64,000 nucleotides of DNA from positions 1,181,001 to 1,245,000 of the forward strand of contig NZ_CP071604.1 in the NCBI RefSeq assembly GCF_017357225.1. The letters run 5' to 3'. The stretch comes from Rhizobium binae (GTDB lineage: Bacteria > Pseudomonadota > Alphaproteobacteria > Rhizobiales > Rhizobiaceae). Of this stretch, positions 1 through 8,484 are shown one piece after another. Positions within the stretch are counted from its first letter, which is position 1; every line of letters begins with the position of its first letter. The position numbers and the translations under genes were made by a program. The notes beneath the pieces are model-generated. The model worked only from the letters and a program-made list of their open reading frames with translations. It ran no database searches and was not told the DNA's origin.

Positions 1-2
1 GG

Positions 3-743
3 GCACGCTTTTCCGATCAGGCCTGTGGCGCCAAGGTTCACGTCGTCTACGATGCCAATGCCGAACGGCCGATCTATGCGGCGGTGACGCCGGCCAATGT
101 CAACGACATCACCGCCGCCAAGGTCATGCCCATCGAGGCAGGCGCCACCTATGTCTTCGACCTCGGCTATTACGATTTCGGCTGGTGGGCGAAGCTCAAT
201 GCCGCCGGCTGCCGCATCGTCACGCGCCTCAAATCCCATACCAAATTGGCCGTCATCGAGGAAAGAGCGGTTAGCCCGGATGGAACCATCCTGTCGGATC
301 GGGTCGGCCTTCTGCCGCAGCGCATGGCAAAAAGCCGCAGGAACCCGATGAGCGGGCCGGTTCGGGAGATCTGTGTGCAGATCGAAACCGGCAAGATATT
401 GCGCATCTTCTCCAACGATCTCGATGCCCCGGCAGAAGAGATCGCCGCGCTCTACAAGCGCCGCTGGGCGATCGAGCTGTTCTTCCGCTGGGTCAAGCAG
501 ACGCTGAAAATCCGCCATTTCCTCGGCAACAGCGAGAATGCCGTGCGCATCCAGATCGCCGTCGCTTTGATCGCATACCTGCTGCTGCAGATGGCCAAGG
601 CCGACCAGACCACCGTCACAAGCCCGCTCGCCTTCGCCCGCCTGGTGCGCGCCAATCTCATGCATCGCCGCAGGATCGACCGCCTGTTGCAACCCGCCGG
701 CAGGCCACCACACAGTCCCCACCAGATGAGCCTCCAATGGTGA
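3..743 (+). CDS. IS4-family transposase, 3' part (5' end outside window)
   Basis: DDE transposase that would cut and paste an insertion sequence. The frame is open from base 3, so the gene starts before the window; an internal GTG at 84 is probably not the real start. Visible marks are the aspartate in the DLGYYDFGWW segment and the IS4 YREK signature in YKRRWAIELFFRWVK (Y-x2-R-x3-E-x6-K), followed by the usual hydrophobic helix VALIAYLLLQM. The stop at 741-743 lies just before the sequence taaaccggacacc, which may belong to the right terminal repeat. The left end cannot be seen, so completeness and target duplication cannot be judged. Confidence 0.85.
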   Translation, partial: ARFSDQACGAKVHVVYDANAERPIYAAVTPANVNDITAAKVMPIEAGATYVFDLGYYDFGWWAKLNAAGCRIVTRLKSHTKLAVIEERAVSPDGTILSDRVGLLPQRMAKSRRNPMSGPVREICVQIETGKILRIFSNDLDAPAEEIAALYKRRWAIELFFRWVKQTLKIRHFLGNSENAVRIQIAVALIAYLLLQMAKADQTTVTSPLAFARLVRANLMHRRRIDRLLQPAGRPPHSPHQMSLQW

Positions 744-766
744 CCAAATTTAAACCGGACACCAGT

Positions 767-849
767 GGGCTTGACCCGAGGATCCGCGGCCGGCCTCCAC
801 CGCAGCGGCATCGATCCCAGGCTCAAGGCCTGGATGACGGAGGTTGGGG
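767..849. repeat. Rhizobial intergenic palindromic repeat (type A), copy 1
   Basis: Contains cttgacccgaggatcc and, further on, gatcccaggctcaaggcc followed by tggatgacggagg. The same module recurs at about 1921, 2052, 2422 and 63868. It resembles the mosaic intergenic repeats (RIME-like) of rhizobia; the family assignment is from memory, the repetition is seen directly. Confidence 0.75.
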
Positions 850-898
850 TGGCGCTGCCAAACTGCGCCGCGATCGGTCCTCTTGAGATCACGCAGGC

Positions 899-1750
899 TT
901 AGTTCGTCAGGTATTTTCGAAGAAAGGCGTAGACGCTGCGTATGGACTTTGCCGCGGCGTCGGGATCGTATTTTTCGATATGACCCAGCACCCTTTTTCC
1001 CACCATGAACTCCGGCGCATCGAAATTGTGATAGACGCCCCTGTAGACATCGAGCTCGACGGGCGGGGCATTGTCGCTGAGGCGGGCGAGCCTCTTCTGG
1101 CACCGTTCAGCCCGGCTCCAATTATCCCGTTCGCCGGTCATGATCAGGGTCGGCACTGTCGGATCGCCCCGATCCGCGTCACAGGCGGGATAATAGGCAA
1201 CCGCCGCCCTGAACTTGCGCTCCATCAGCTGTTCGTTCCCGGCGATTTTCGTGGCGTCCAGCGTCGCGGTGGCGCCGGCCGAAAAGCCCATCAAGGCGAC
1301 GCGGCTGGTATCGACGAAGCTCGACCTCGATAGAAATTCCAGAGCGCCATAGGCGTCGAAGACGCGTTCGGGAAGAGCGCTTCCACAGGTGTCGTCGAGC
1401 TTGCGGGTGGTGAAGCTGTCGACAACGAGCACGACATAGCCCCATTTCACCAGCCGTTTCGGCCAAAGATCTTTGACGCTCAAACGCAGGTGATCGCAAC
1501 CATGCAGGAGAACCACCGCCGGGAAGGGGCCGTCGCCGGCAGGGCGGGATAGATATCCGAGCAACGGCGTGCCCTGCGGCTGGGAGAGAATCTCTCCCTG
1601 TTCGAGGGCCTTGCGGATGCGAAACGGGCTGAGCTTGACGGGGGCGCTTTCGAACCGCACCAGTTCCTCCGCAGCGGCCGGGTTCGCGGACAGGGGGATG
1701 CCGAGAGAAGCGATGAGGCAAAGAAGAAGTCTCGAGACGGTGGTTTTCAC
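899..1750 (-). CDS. Secreted dienelactone-hydrolase-like alpha/beta hydrolase
   Basis: Probable exported hydrolase of the dienelactone hydrolase family; substrate unknown. I chose the GTG at 1750 because GGAGGAG lies just upstream; a GTG four codons earlier (1762) is possible. Residues 1-28 form a signal peptide (hydrophobic SRLLLCLIASLGIPL, then ANPAAAEE). The core shows the oxyanion segment VLLHGCDH, the nucleophile elbow GFSAGA (serine; in classical dienelactone hydrolases this residue is cysteine), an aspartate in TGERDNW and a histidine in VYHNFD. It stands alone between the IS element and the repeat-rich spacer. Confidence 0.75.
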   Translation of the reverse strand: MKTTVSRLLLCLIASLGIPLSANPAAAEELVRFESAPVKLSPFRIRKALEQGEILSQPQGTPLLGYLSRPAGDGPFPAVVLLHGCDHLRLSVKDLWPKRLVKWGYVVLVVDSFTTRKLDDTCGSALPERVFDAYGALEFLSRSSFVDTSRVALMGFSAGATATLDATKIAGNEQLMERKFRAAVAYYPACDADRGDPTVPTLIMTGERDNWSRAERCQKRLARLSDNAPPVELDVYRGVYHNFDAPEFMVGKRVLGHIEKYDPDAAAKSIRSVYAFLRKYLTN

Positions 1751-1920
1751 AGTCTCCTCCACCTGTGATCGACAGCCTGTTGATAGTATATGCCTCGCTC
1801 ACGACGGATGGTACCGCTTGTCACCTCGGTCCATGCATTGCACAAGTTTGGTTTTTCCGATTTCTGGAGGTACTCGGGAGGGGTCGCCGTCTTGCCTCTG
1901 CACCACCAGAAGCGGCATGA

Positions 1921-1956
1921 ATGCCAGGCTCAAGGCCTGAATGACGGAGGGTGGGG
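1921..1956. repeat. Type A intergenic repeat, partial copy 2
   Basis: Carries the right half only: atgccaggctcaaggcctg followed by aatgacggagggtgggg. Confidence 0.65.
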
Positions 1957-2051
1957 CGGGCGGATTGCCAAAGCGGAAGTTCGTGTTGACTAACGCCGCT
2001 GAGCCGCCACCACGGTTTGCCATGGAGCCCACCCCTTGCTCCGTCCTCCTC

Positions 2052-2150
2052 GGGCTTGACCCGAGGATCGGGCTTGACCCGAGGATCCACGGCCGGTCGC
2101 AGCGGGCATGGATCCCAGGCTCAAGGCCTGGGATGACGGAGGGTGGAGGA
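2052..2150. repeat. Type A intergenic repeat, copy 3 with internal duplication
   Basis: The left arm gggcttgacccgaggatc occurs twice in tandem (near 2052 and 2070), followed by ggatcccaggctcaaggcc and gggatgacggagggtgg. The two halves can pair into a long hairpin. Confidence 0.75.
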
Positions 2151-2421
2151 GCGCGTTTTGCCAAATCCGGCGTCGGCGCGAGGTGGAGGAATCTGACACG
2201 AGAAGGCTCGATTTCGAACCGGCGGGAGAGGCGTAATCAGTTCTTGATCACCCCCCAGCGGATCAGTTATCACTACCGTAAATCCAAACTGCGAAATTTG
2301 AATCCGGAGCTGATGTCGGCGGTCAAGTCGGCGCGGCTCTTCGAACTTGTGCGCTGTTCGCAGCGCCTTGCGAACGAGTCAGCGTGTCAGCGCCCGCTCA
2401 TTTGCCAAGGAGCCTACCCCT

Positions 2422-2530
2422 TGCTCCGTCATCCCAGGGCTTGACCCGAGGATCCACTTCGGCTTCCACCAGCGGCAGCGGGCATGGATCCCAGGGTCAA
2501 GCCAGGTCAAGCCCTGGGATGACGGAGGTG
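2422..2530. repeat. Type A intergenic repeat, copy 4
   Basis: Both arms are present: ttgctccgtcatcccagg and gcttgacccgaggatcc at the left, ggatcccagggtcaagcc and gccctgggatgacggagg at the right. Ends about 85 bases before the first phage gene. Confidence 0.75.
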
Positions 2531-2615
2531 GGGAGCGCGCTTGGCCAAATCTAGCTAAGCAGCGCCCGACGCGGGCGCGTTGGCAGGACATCCACTCGTC
2601 ACAAGGAGATTTGCT

Positions 2616-2852
2616 ATGGATCCTTCGATTGCTCCGGCTTCGCGGGCCGCGGTGGTGACACCGAACGATACCGCCATTGTCGGCGCCCGTGCGCTTTATA
2701 TCGGCACGGCCGGTGATGTGGCGATTGCGCCGCGCCGCGATGTGGATCCCGTCATCTTCAAGAGCGTGCCGGCCGGGACGATCCTTCCCGTTCATGCTGC
2801 CATCGTGGCGCTGACCGGGACCACGGCCTCCAACATTATCGCCTTGTTCTGA
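2616..2852 (+). CDS. Phage spike base protein, RCAP_rcc01079-like
   Basis: A 78-residue protein resembling the small spike-base family first named from the Rhodobacter gene transfer agent. The family pattern is visible: V-TPNDT near the N-terminus, then RALYIGTAGDVAI, FKSVPAGTILPV and a final GTTASNIIALF. ATG 2616 is preceded by AAGGAG at 2602-2607. It lies upstream of the terminase genes rather than in the tail region, as expected if the phage map is circularly permuted. Assignment is by remembered family pattern. Confidence 0.7.
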   Translation: MDPSIAPASRAAVVTPNDTAIVGARALYIGTAGDVAIAPRRDVDPVIFKSVPAGTILPVHAAIVALTGTTASNIIALF

Positions 2853-2869
2853 GCGTCAGACGCCAACCG

Positions 2870-3340
2870 ATGGGCAGGCCGAGCAAGTTCAGCCAGGCGC
2901 TGGCGGAAAAAATCTGTGCGCGCATCGCAGACCGGGAAAGCCTGGGTTCGATCTGCCGGGATGAGGACATGCCGGCGAAATCGACGGTGCTCGCCTGGCT
3001 GGCGGATGAGGACAAGGCGGCGTTTCGGGCGCGTTATGCGCTGGCCCGCGAGATCCTCGCCGACAGCTTTGTCGACGAACTGGTCGAGATTGCCGACGAC
3101 CGCTCCAATGACTGGATCGAGAAGAAGAACGCCGCCGGCGAAACCACCGGCTGGCAGGAGAACGGCGAGGCGATCAGGCGCTCGCAGCTGCGCATCGCCA
3201 CCCGCCAATGGGTGGCCGAGAAGCTGAAGCCCAAGAAATACGGCGCCAAGGTCGAGCCCGAACAGGGTGTCACCGGCGAAGTCTCGCAACTGCTGGAAGA
3301 TATCAATGGCAAGACGCGCGGACTTCCAAACGGCGGTTGA
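2870..3340 (+). CDS. Terminase small subunit
   Basis: A 156-residue DNA-recognition subunit of the packaging motor. It opens with the usual GRPSKFSQALAEKICARIAD helix-turn-helix segment and SLGSICRDEDMPAKSTVLAWL, typical of ubiquitous phage small terminases, and ends in a charged tail. The start is ATG 2870, 17 bases after the spike gene. It overlaps the large-subunit gene by 35 bases, supporting co-translation. Confidence 0.85.
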   Translation: MGRPSKFSQALAEKICARIADRESLGSICRDEDMPAKSTVLAWLADEDKAAFRARYALAREILADSFVDELVEIADDRSNDWIEKKNAAGETTGWQENGEAIRRSQLRIATRQWVAEKLKPKKYGAKVEPEQGVTGEVSQLLEDINGKTRGLPNGG

Positions 3341-4877
3341 CCGGTTCTCCGACTGGCGGTGGCGGCTGAACAATCTCTACTGGATCACCGACAAGGCCGG
3401 CAAGCGCGTCAAATTCGAAATGAATCTGATGCAGGCGACCTTCTTCGAGGAGATGCATTATCTGAACGTGCTTTTGAAGGCCCGCCAGCTGGGGCTGACC
3501 ACCTTCATCCAGATCTTCATGCTCGATGCCTGCGTCTTCAACCGGGATATCAGGGCCGGCACCATCGCCCATACACTCGGCGACGTGCAGACGATCTTCC
3601 GGGACAAGATCAAATATCCCTATGACAATCTGCCCGAAGGCATCCGCAATGCCGTGCCTGTTGTCAGGACCAACCAGACCGAATTGCTGCTCGCCAACAA
3701 TTCGAGCATTCGCGTCGGCACCTCGCTGCGCTCGGGTACGCTGCAGTATCTGCACATTTCGGAATACGGAAAGCTCTGCGCCAAATATCCCGACAAGGCG
3801 CGGGAGGTCCGCACCGGCGCGCTGAATACGGTGCAGGCCGGCCAGCTGGTCTTCGTCGAAAGCACGGCGGAAGGCCAGGAGGGGCATTTCTATTCGCTTT
3901 GCGAGGATGCGCAGGTCAAGCAGCGCCAGGCGGCGAAGCTGACCGAGCTCGACTTCAAGTTCCATTTCTTCCCCTGGTGGAAGGAGCCGCATTATGCGAT
4001 CGCGCCCGGGGGCGTCATCATCAGCGATGCCTTCGCCAAATATTTCCGCGAGCTTGCCGAACAGGGGATCGAACTGACGGAGGGCCAGAAGGCCTGGTAC
4101 GTCAAGAAGGCCGAGATCCAGCTCGGCGACATGAAGCGCGAATATCCCTCGACGCCGGCCGAGGCTTTCGAGGCGAGCGTCGAGGGCGCCTATTATGCCG
4201 ATCAGATGGCGCTTGCCGATGCCGAGGAGCGCATCGGCGTCTTCCCGCATGTCGTGGGTTATCCGGTTCATACCATCTCCGACATCGGCATGGACGACGC
4301 CAACAGCGTCTGGCTGTTCCAGGTGCTGCCCGGCCGCGTCAGGATGATCGGTTATTTCGAGCATACCGGCACCGGCATGGACGGCATGCTCGACGAGCTG
4401 GAGCGGCGGGCGGGCGAACATGGCTATGTCTACGGCGTCCATAACATGCCGCACGACATCAAGGTCAGGGAATGGACGCGCGGCGGCATGACGCGCATCG
4501 AAGTGATGCTGAGAGAGGTCAAGGCCCGTGGTCTCGGCACGGTGCGCAAGGTCGAGCGCGCCTATGTCCACGACCGTATCAACGGCACCCGGCGCATCCT
4601 GGCAAAGGTCGAGTTCGACCAGGCCGGCTGTGGCGAGGGCATCAAGTGCCTGCGCAACTACCGCAAGGAATGGGACGAAGACCTCGGCGTCTTCCGCGAC
4701 GTGCCACTGCACAACTGGGCTTCGCACGGCGCCGACGCTTTCGGCGGCCTGCCGATCATCTTCACTGGCCTGGCGCCCGAACCGCTGAAGCCCGAGCGTA
4801 AGCCGCTGCGGACATTCCAGACCATGACATTCAACGAATTTGCCGATTCCACTCCGAGACAGAGCGAGCGTGTTTGA
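3306..4877 (+). CDS. Terminase large subunit (ATPase/nuclease)
   Basis: Motor ATPase and nuclease that packages phage DNA into the prohead. ATG 3306 (MARRADFQTAV) is taken as start because upstream codons lie in the small-subunit gene; the protein is about 523 residues. The ATPase segment has LKARQLGLTTF in the Walker A position (leucine replaces the usual lysine of RQLGKS) and LHISEYGK as Walker B. The C-terminal nuclease begins at the first acidic motif SDIGMDDANSVW. Its TGA overlaps the portal ATG by one base. Confidence 0.9.
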   Translation: MARRADFQTAVDRFSDWRWRLNNLYWITDKAGKRVKFEMNLMQATFFEEMHYLNVLLKARQLGLTTFIQIFMLDACVFNRDIRAGTIAHTLGDVQTIFRDKIKYPYDNLPEGIRNAVPVVRTNQTELLLANNSSIRVGTSLRSGTLQYLHISEYGKLCAKYPDKAREVRTGALNTVQAGQLVFVESTAEGQEGHFYSLCEDAQVKQRQAAKLTELDFKFHFFPWWKEPHYAIAPGGVIISDAFAKYFRELAEQGIELTEGQKAWYVKKAEIQLGDMKREYPSTPAEAFEASVEGAYYADQMALADAEERIGVFPHVVGYPVHTISDIGMDDANSVWLFQVLPGRVRMIGYFEHTGTGMDGMLDELERRAGEHGYVYGVHNMPHDIKVREWTRGGMTRIEVMLREVKARGLGTVRKVERAYVHDRINGTRRILAKVEFDQAGCGEGIKCLRNYRKEWDEDLGVFRDVPLHNWASHGADAFGGLPIIFTGLAPEPLKPERKPLRTFQTMTFNEFADSTPRQSERV

Positions 4878-7144
4878 TGGAAGACGAGACGACGGTTTTG
4901 GAAGGCGGGCAGCACTGGGATCCGGCAAAGGTCGGCGCCCATTGGCAGCAGGAGCTCGAACGCGCCCAGCGCTATTTCAAGTCCTGGCACGACCGCTGCG
5001 TCAAGATCGAGAAGATCTATCTCGACCAGCAGGCGGACCAGACGAGCGCCGCCAAGCGCCGCTTCCCGATGCTCTGGGCCAATACCGCGGTGCTGCAGCC
5101 GGCCGTCTATGCCCGCGTGCCGCAGCCGGTCGTCGAGCGCCGCTTCAAGGATGCCGAACCCGTCGCCCGCATCGCTTCGGAAATCGTCGAACGCAATCTC
5201 GCCTATACAGGCGACGAGGCCGATCTCGATTCGATCATGCGGGCGGTGCGCGACGATTTCCTGCTCTGCGCCCGCGGCACGGTGTGGCTGCGCTACGAGG
5301 CCGATTTCGAGCCGCTGGACATGGGAATCGAACCTTCGAAGCCGCCGGCAGCTCAAGGTTCTGGCGCAGGCCTGCCCGGCGGTATCGGCGGCGAGATCGG
5401 CGCCATGGGCGGTCCTCAGCCCGAAGTGATCGCCGACGAGCGCGTCTGCATCGATTATGTCCACTGGTCGGATTTCCTGCATTCGCCGGCGCGCCGCTGG
5501 AAGGACGTCACCTGGGTGGCGCGGCGCGTGCCGATGACCGAGGCGGAGATGGAAAAACGCTTCGGCCGTGAGGCCATGACCTCGGGGCCGGCGCAGGCGG
5601 CAGCAGGCGGCAAGGGTGCCAGCCAGACCGAGCGGGCCGAAAACGAGGGCAAGACCCATGTCTGGGAAATCTGGTGCAAGAGCGAGAACTACACCGTCTG
5701 GATTGCCGAGGGTTCGTCTGTCGCATTGGAAGTGTCCGAGCCGCCGCTCGAGCTGACGCATTTCTGGCCTTGCCCGCGCCCGGCCTATGGCACGGTGTCG
5801 ACCAGTTCGCTGATCCCGGTTCCCGACTACGTCTATTACCAGCAGCAATGCGACGAGATCGATCTCTTGACCAGGCGCATCAACAAGCTGACCGATCAGC
5901 TGCGGCTGAAGGTGTTCTATCCCTCCGGCGACGGCGCGATCTCGCCGGCGATCGAAAAGGCGATGCGGCCCGAGAACGACATGGTCATGGTGCCGATCCC
6001 GGAATGGGCTGCCTTCACCGACAAGGGCGGTTCGAAGGCAATCGTGACGCTGCCGATCGATGAGGTGCAGAAGGTGATCGTCGCCTGCATGGCGGCGCGC
6101 AAGCAGCTGATCGAGGATGTCTACCAGATCACCGGCATCTCCGACATCGTGCGCGGCGACACGCAGGCCTCGGAGACGGCGACGGCGCAGCGGATCAAGA
6201 GCCAGTGGGGCTCGATCCGCATCCGCGACCGCCAGGCCGAGCTTGCCCGCTTTGCCCGCGACATCATCCGCCTTGCCGGCGAAATCATCTGCGACCAGTT
6301 CCAGCCGGAAACGCTGATGCTGGTGAGCGGCATCAAGCTTCCCACCATGGCTGAGAAAGAGCAGGTGCAAATGCAGATGCAGATGGCGGCGCAGCAGGCG
6401 GCCATGCGGGCGCAGCAGATGGGCCAGCCGGCCCCGCAGCCGCCCGAACTGCCGCCGCAGCTGCAGCAGATGATGGGGCAGCCGACGATCGACGAGGTGG
6501 TGCAGCTCTTGCGCGATGACAGCATTCGCGGCTTCCGGATCGACATCGAAACGGACTCGACGATCGAGCCCGACGAGGACGCGGAAAAGCAGCGGCGCAT
6601 GGAATTCGTGCAGATGGTCGGCGGCTTCATGCAGCAGGCCGGCGCCATGGCGCAGCAGAGCCCGATGCTGGTGCCGGTCATGGTCGAGACGCTGCTCTTT
6701 GCCGCCCGCGGCTTCCGCGCCGGCCGCCAGCTCGAAAGCACGCTGGAGCAGGTGGGCGCCCAGCTCTCCCAGGCGGCGAGCGCGCCGAAGCCCGACCCGC
6801 AGCCTACGCCCGGTGAGATGATCAAGCTGAAGACCGAGCAGGTGAAGGCCGGTGCCGAACAGCGGAAGGCCGAGCTTGGCGTGGCGCAAGCGGAGATCGA
6901 GCATCGCGCCATGCTGGAACAGGCGCGCGGCGAGGCGGCGGCGCAGGCGACCGACCAGATGCGCGCGAGCTATCAACAAGCCCGGGAGCAACAGCATGAG
7001 AGAACGTTATTGCCGCGTCTGCGGCGGCTGGCACGCGCTCGACGCATGGCCGCACAATTGCATGCCGGTGAAGAACCTGGCGCAGTCGGATCTGCCGGCG
7101 CCGCATTTCGTCAGCGATACGATCGACATCCAGTCGATGCATGA
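4877..7144 (+). CDS. Phage portal protein
   Basis: A portal of about 755 residues, the ring through which DNA enters and leaves the head. The length and opening (WDPAKVGAHWQQELERAQRY, then LDQQADQTSAAKRRFPMLWAN) fit the large portals of short-tailed rhizobial phages. The C-terminal third is rich in Gln, Met and Ala (MQMQMAAQQAAMRAQQMG) and likely forms the helical barrel. The last about 150 bases overlap the next gene in another frame, so the final 49 residues may be a late extension. ATG 4877 overlaps the terminase stop; a TTG one codon earlier is less likely. Confidence 0.88.
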   Translation: MEDETTVLEGGQHWDPAKVGAHWQQELERAQRYFKSWHDRCVKIEKIYLDQQADQTSAAKRRFPMLWANTAVLQPAVYARVPQPVVERRFKDAEPVARIASEIVERNLAYTGDEADLDSIMRAVRDDFLLCARGTVWLRYEADFEPLDMGIEPSKPPAAQGSGAGLPGGIGGEIGAMGGPQPEVIADERVCIDYVHWSDFLHSPARRWKDVTWVARRVPMTEAEMEKRFGREAMTSGPAQAAAGGKGASQTERAENEGKTHVWEIWCKSENYTVWIAEGSSVALEVSEPPLELTHFWPCPRPAYGTVSTSSLIPVPDYVYYQQQCDEIDLLTRRINKLTDQLRLKVFYPSGDGAISPAIEKAMRPENDMVMVPIPEWAAFTDKGGSKAIVTLPIDEVQKVIVACMAARKQLIEDVYQITGISDIVRGDTQASETATAQRIKSQWGSIRIRDRQAELARFARDIIRLAGEIICDQFQPETLMLVSGIKLPTMAEKEQVQMQMQMAAQQAAMRAQQMGQPAPQPPELPPQLQQMMGQPTIDEVVQLLRDDSIRGFRIDIETDSTIEPDEDAEKQRRMEFVQMVGGFMQQAGAMAQQSPMLVPVMVETLLFAARGFRAGRQLESTLEQVGAQLSQAASAPKPDPQPTPGEMIKLKTEQVKAGAEQRKAELGVAQAEIEHRAMLEQARGEAAAQATDQMRASYQQAREQQHERTLLPRLRRLARARRMAAQLHAGEEPGAVGSAGAAFRQRYDRHPVDA

Positions 7145-7307
7145 CGGCCGGCATTACACTTCCAAAGCCAGGCTGCGCTCCGCCTACCGGGCAGCCGGCG
7201 TGGTCGAGATCGGCAATGAGAAGCCGCAGCCGATCGAAAAGCCGAAGACGGACCGGAAGGCGATCCGCAACGAATTGCGGCGGGTCTACGCCGAGCACAA
7301 CGCCTGA
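6996..7307 (+). CDS. Small cysteine/histidine-rich phage protein
   Basis: A 103-residue protein starting at ATG 6996, entirely within the portal gene for its first half but in another frame. Its N-terminus, RYCRVCGGWHALDAWPHNC, has a C-x2-C pair followed by H and C residues that could bind zinc. The rest is basic with an IRNELRRVYAEHNA end. A conserved head-module protein is likely, as the frame keeps good codon use in the overlap. Function unknown. Confidence 0.65.
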   Translation: MRERYCRVCGGWHALDAWPHNCMPVKNLAQSDLPAPHFVSDTIDIQSMHDGRHYTSKARLRSAYRAAGVVEIGNEKPQPIEKPKTDRKAIRNELRRVYAEHNA

Positions 7308-7405
7308 TTCATGTCGCCCGGAAGTGTGCAGCGGTTCGGGGATAACGACAGGCACGAAACAAAGACCTCAGTGGGCATCAATCCCCGACAAAGGAAATTC
7401 CTGAT

Positions 7406-8452
7406 ATGGATATGGAAGACCTGAACGAGGCCGGCAACGGCAGCGAAGAATTCGGCGCGGCCGGCGGCAATTCAATGAATGATGGGCCGGTCAGCATTCG
7501 CGACAGCCTGAAAGCGGCGATCGACACCGTCGAAGGCGGGCCGGGCGATCTGCCGGGCCAGCCGCGCGACGGCGAAAACGGCCGCTTCCCGGCCAAGGGG
7601 CAGGAGCAGGCTGGCAGGACGGCCACAGCAGGGCAGACGCCTGCGGCACAGCAGACCGGCGACACCGACAGCCGTCAACAGCCTGCCGCCACCGTCAGCC
7701 GCGTGCCGCCGGGCTGGTCGACCGAGGCCAAGGCGCAGTTTTCGAACCTGCCGAGCGAGGTGCAGGCGGCGATCGCCAAGCGCGAGCAGGAAGTCGATCG
7801 CGGCTTCCGCGTGCTGCAGGATTACAAGGGGCTGGAGGAATTCACCCCGATCGTCCGCCGGGCCGGCATGACGCATGCCGATGTCATGCGCCGGGCGATC
7901 GACTGGGAAAAGGCGCTGATCCGCGATCCCGTCAACACCGTTCTTCACGTCGCCAAGGTGGCCGGGGTCAATCTTCACGCCCTCGTCAACGGTCAGACGG
8001 GGGAGGCCCTGCAGCGCAATGCGCAGCAGGTGCAGCCACAGCCTCGATCCATCAATGTCGAGGCCACGGTCGAACATGTTTTGCGCAAGAGGGACACCGA
8101 AACTCAGGTCGATGCCTTTCTTTCCGATCCGGCCAATGCGCATGCCGAAGACGTTCTCGACGACATGGTCGCCCTCATCAATGCGGGGCGGGCATCGACA
8201 CTTCAGGACGCCTACGACGCCGCATGCTGGATGCGACCGGACATTCGCCAGCAGTTGATCAGCCAGACTGCGCAGCCCGTCCGAGACCACCACGCCCAGA
8301 GGGCCGCAGCGGCAGATCAAGCCCGCCGCGCCTCGCGATCCATCTCTGGCTCTTCCGCGCCGGGCCCGACCCGCGACGCGGCAAGAGCCCAGCCAACCTC
8401 CATCCGCGACTCGCTGCGCGACGCCATGCGTTTTTCGCGCGGCCAAGTCTGA
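7406..8452 (+). CDS. Putative scaffolding protein
   Basis: A 348-residue acidic and glutamine-rich protein directly before the capsid gene, the normal place of a scaffold. Low-complexity ends flank a helical middle (WSTEAKAQFSNLPSEVQAAIAKREQEVDRGF, split here only by structure, not by motif). The motif SIRDSL occurs twice, near residue 31 (VSIRDSLKAAID) and near the C-terminus (TSIRDSLRDAMR), an unusual internal repeat. AAAGGA precedes ATG 7406. The scaffold call rests on position and composition. Confidence 0.6.
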   Translation: MDMEDLNEAGNGSEEFGAAGGNSMNDGPVSIRDSLKAAIDTVEGGPGDLPGQPRDGENGRFPAKGQEQAGRTATAGQTPAAQQTGDTDSRQQPAATVSRVPPGWSTEAKAQFSNLPSEVQAAIAKREQEVDRGFRVLQDYKGLEEFTPIVRRAGMTHADVMRRAIDWEKALIRDPVNTVLHVAKVAGVNLHALVNGQTGEALQRNAQQVQPQPRSINVEATVEHVLRKRDTETQVDAFLSDPANAHAEDVLDDMVALINAGRASTLQDAYDAACWMRPDIRQQLISQTAQPVRDHHAQRAAAADQARRASRSISGSSAPGPTRDAARAQPTSIRDSLRDAMRFSRGQV

Positions 8453-8476
8453 TCAAAGGCCAAGTCTGATCAAAGG
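8443..8476 (+). repeat. 17-bp perfect tandem duplication between scaffold and capsid genes
   Basis: The sequence ccaagtctgatcaaagg occurs at 8443-8459 and again at 8460-8476. The first copy contains the scaffold stop codon; the second supplies the AAAGG ribosome binding site of the capsid gene. Confidence 0.9.
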
Positions 8477-8484
8477 AATGATCG

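Larger units (their letters stand above)
1763..2615. other. Repeat-rich intergenic region at the left edge of the prophage
   Basis: About 850 bases with no convincing gene. It holds three type A repeat modules (near 1921, 2052 and 2422). The stretch 2160-2400 has no recognisable content. No tRNA gene or obvious attachment-site core was seen, although this is where a left attachment site would be expected. Open frames here are short and run through the repeats. Confidence 0.6.

Noticed and set aside
2200..2600. Possible tRNA or attachment site at the prophage left edge
   Set aside because: No cloverleaf could be formed and no matching core sequence was seen near 25.3 kb.
3303..4928. 541-codon minus-strand frame across the terminase large subunit
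   Set aside because: Shadow of third-position GC bias; no recognisable motif.
4658..6997. 779-codon open frame on the minus strand across the portal gene
   Set aside because: Antisense shadow of a GC-rich gene; Leu/Arg/His-rich with no domain; portal and terminase on the other strand are clear.
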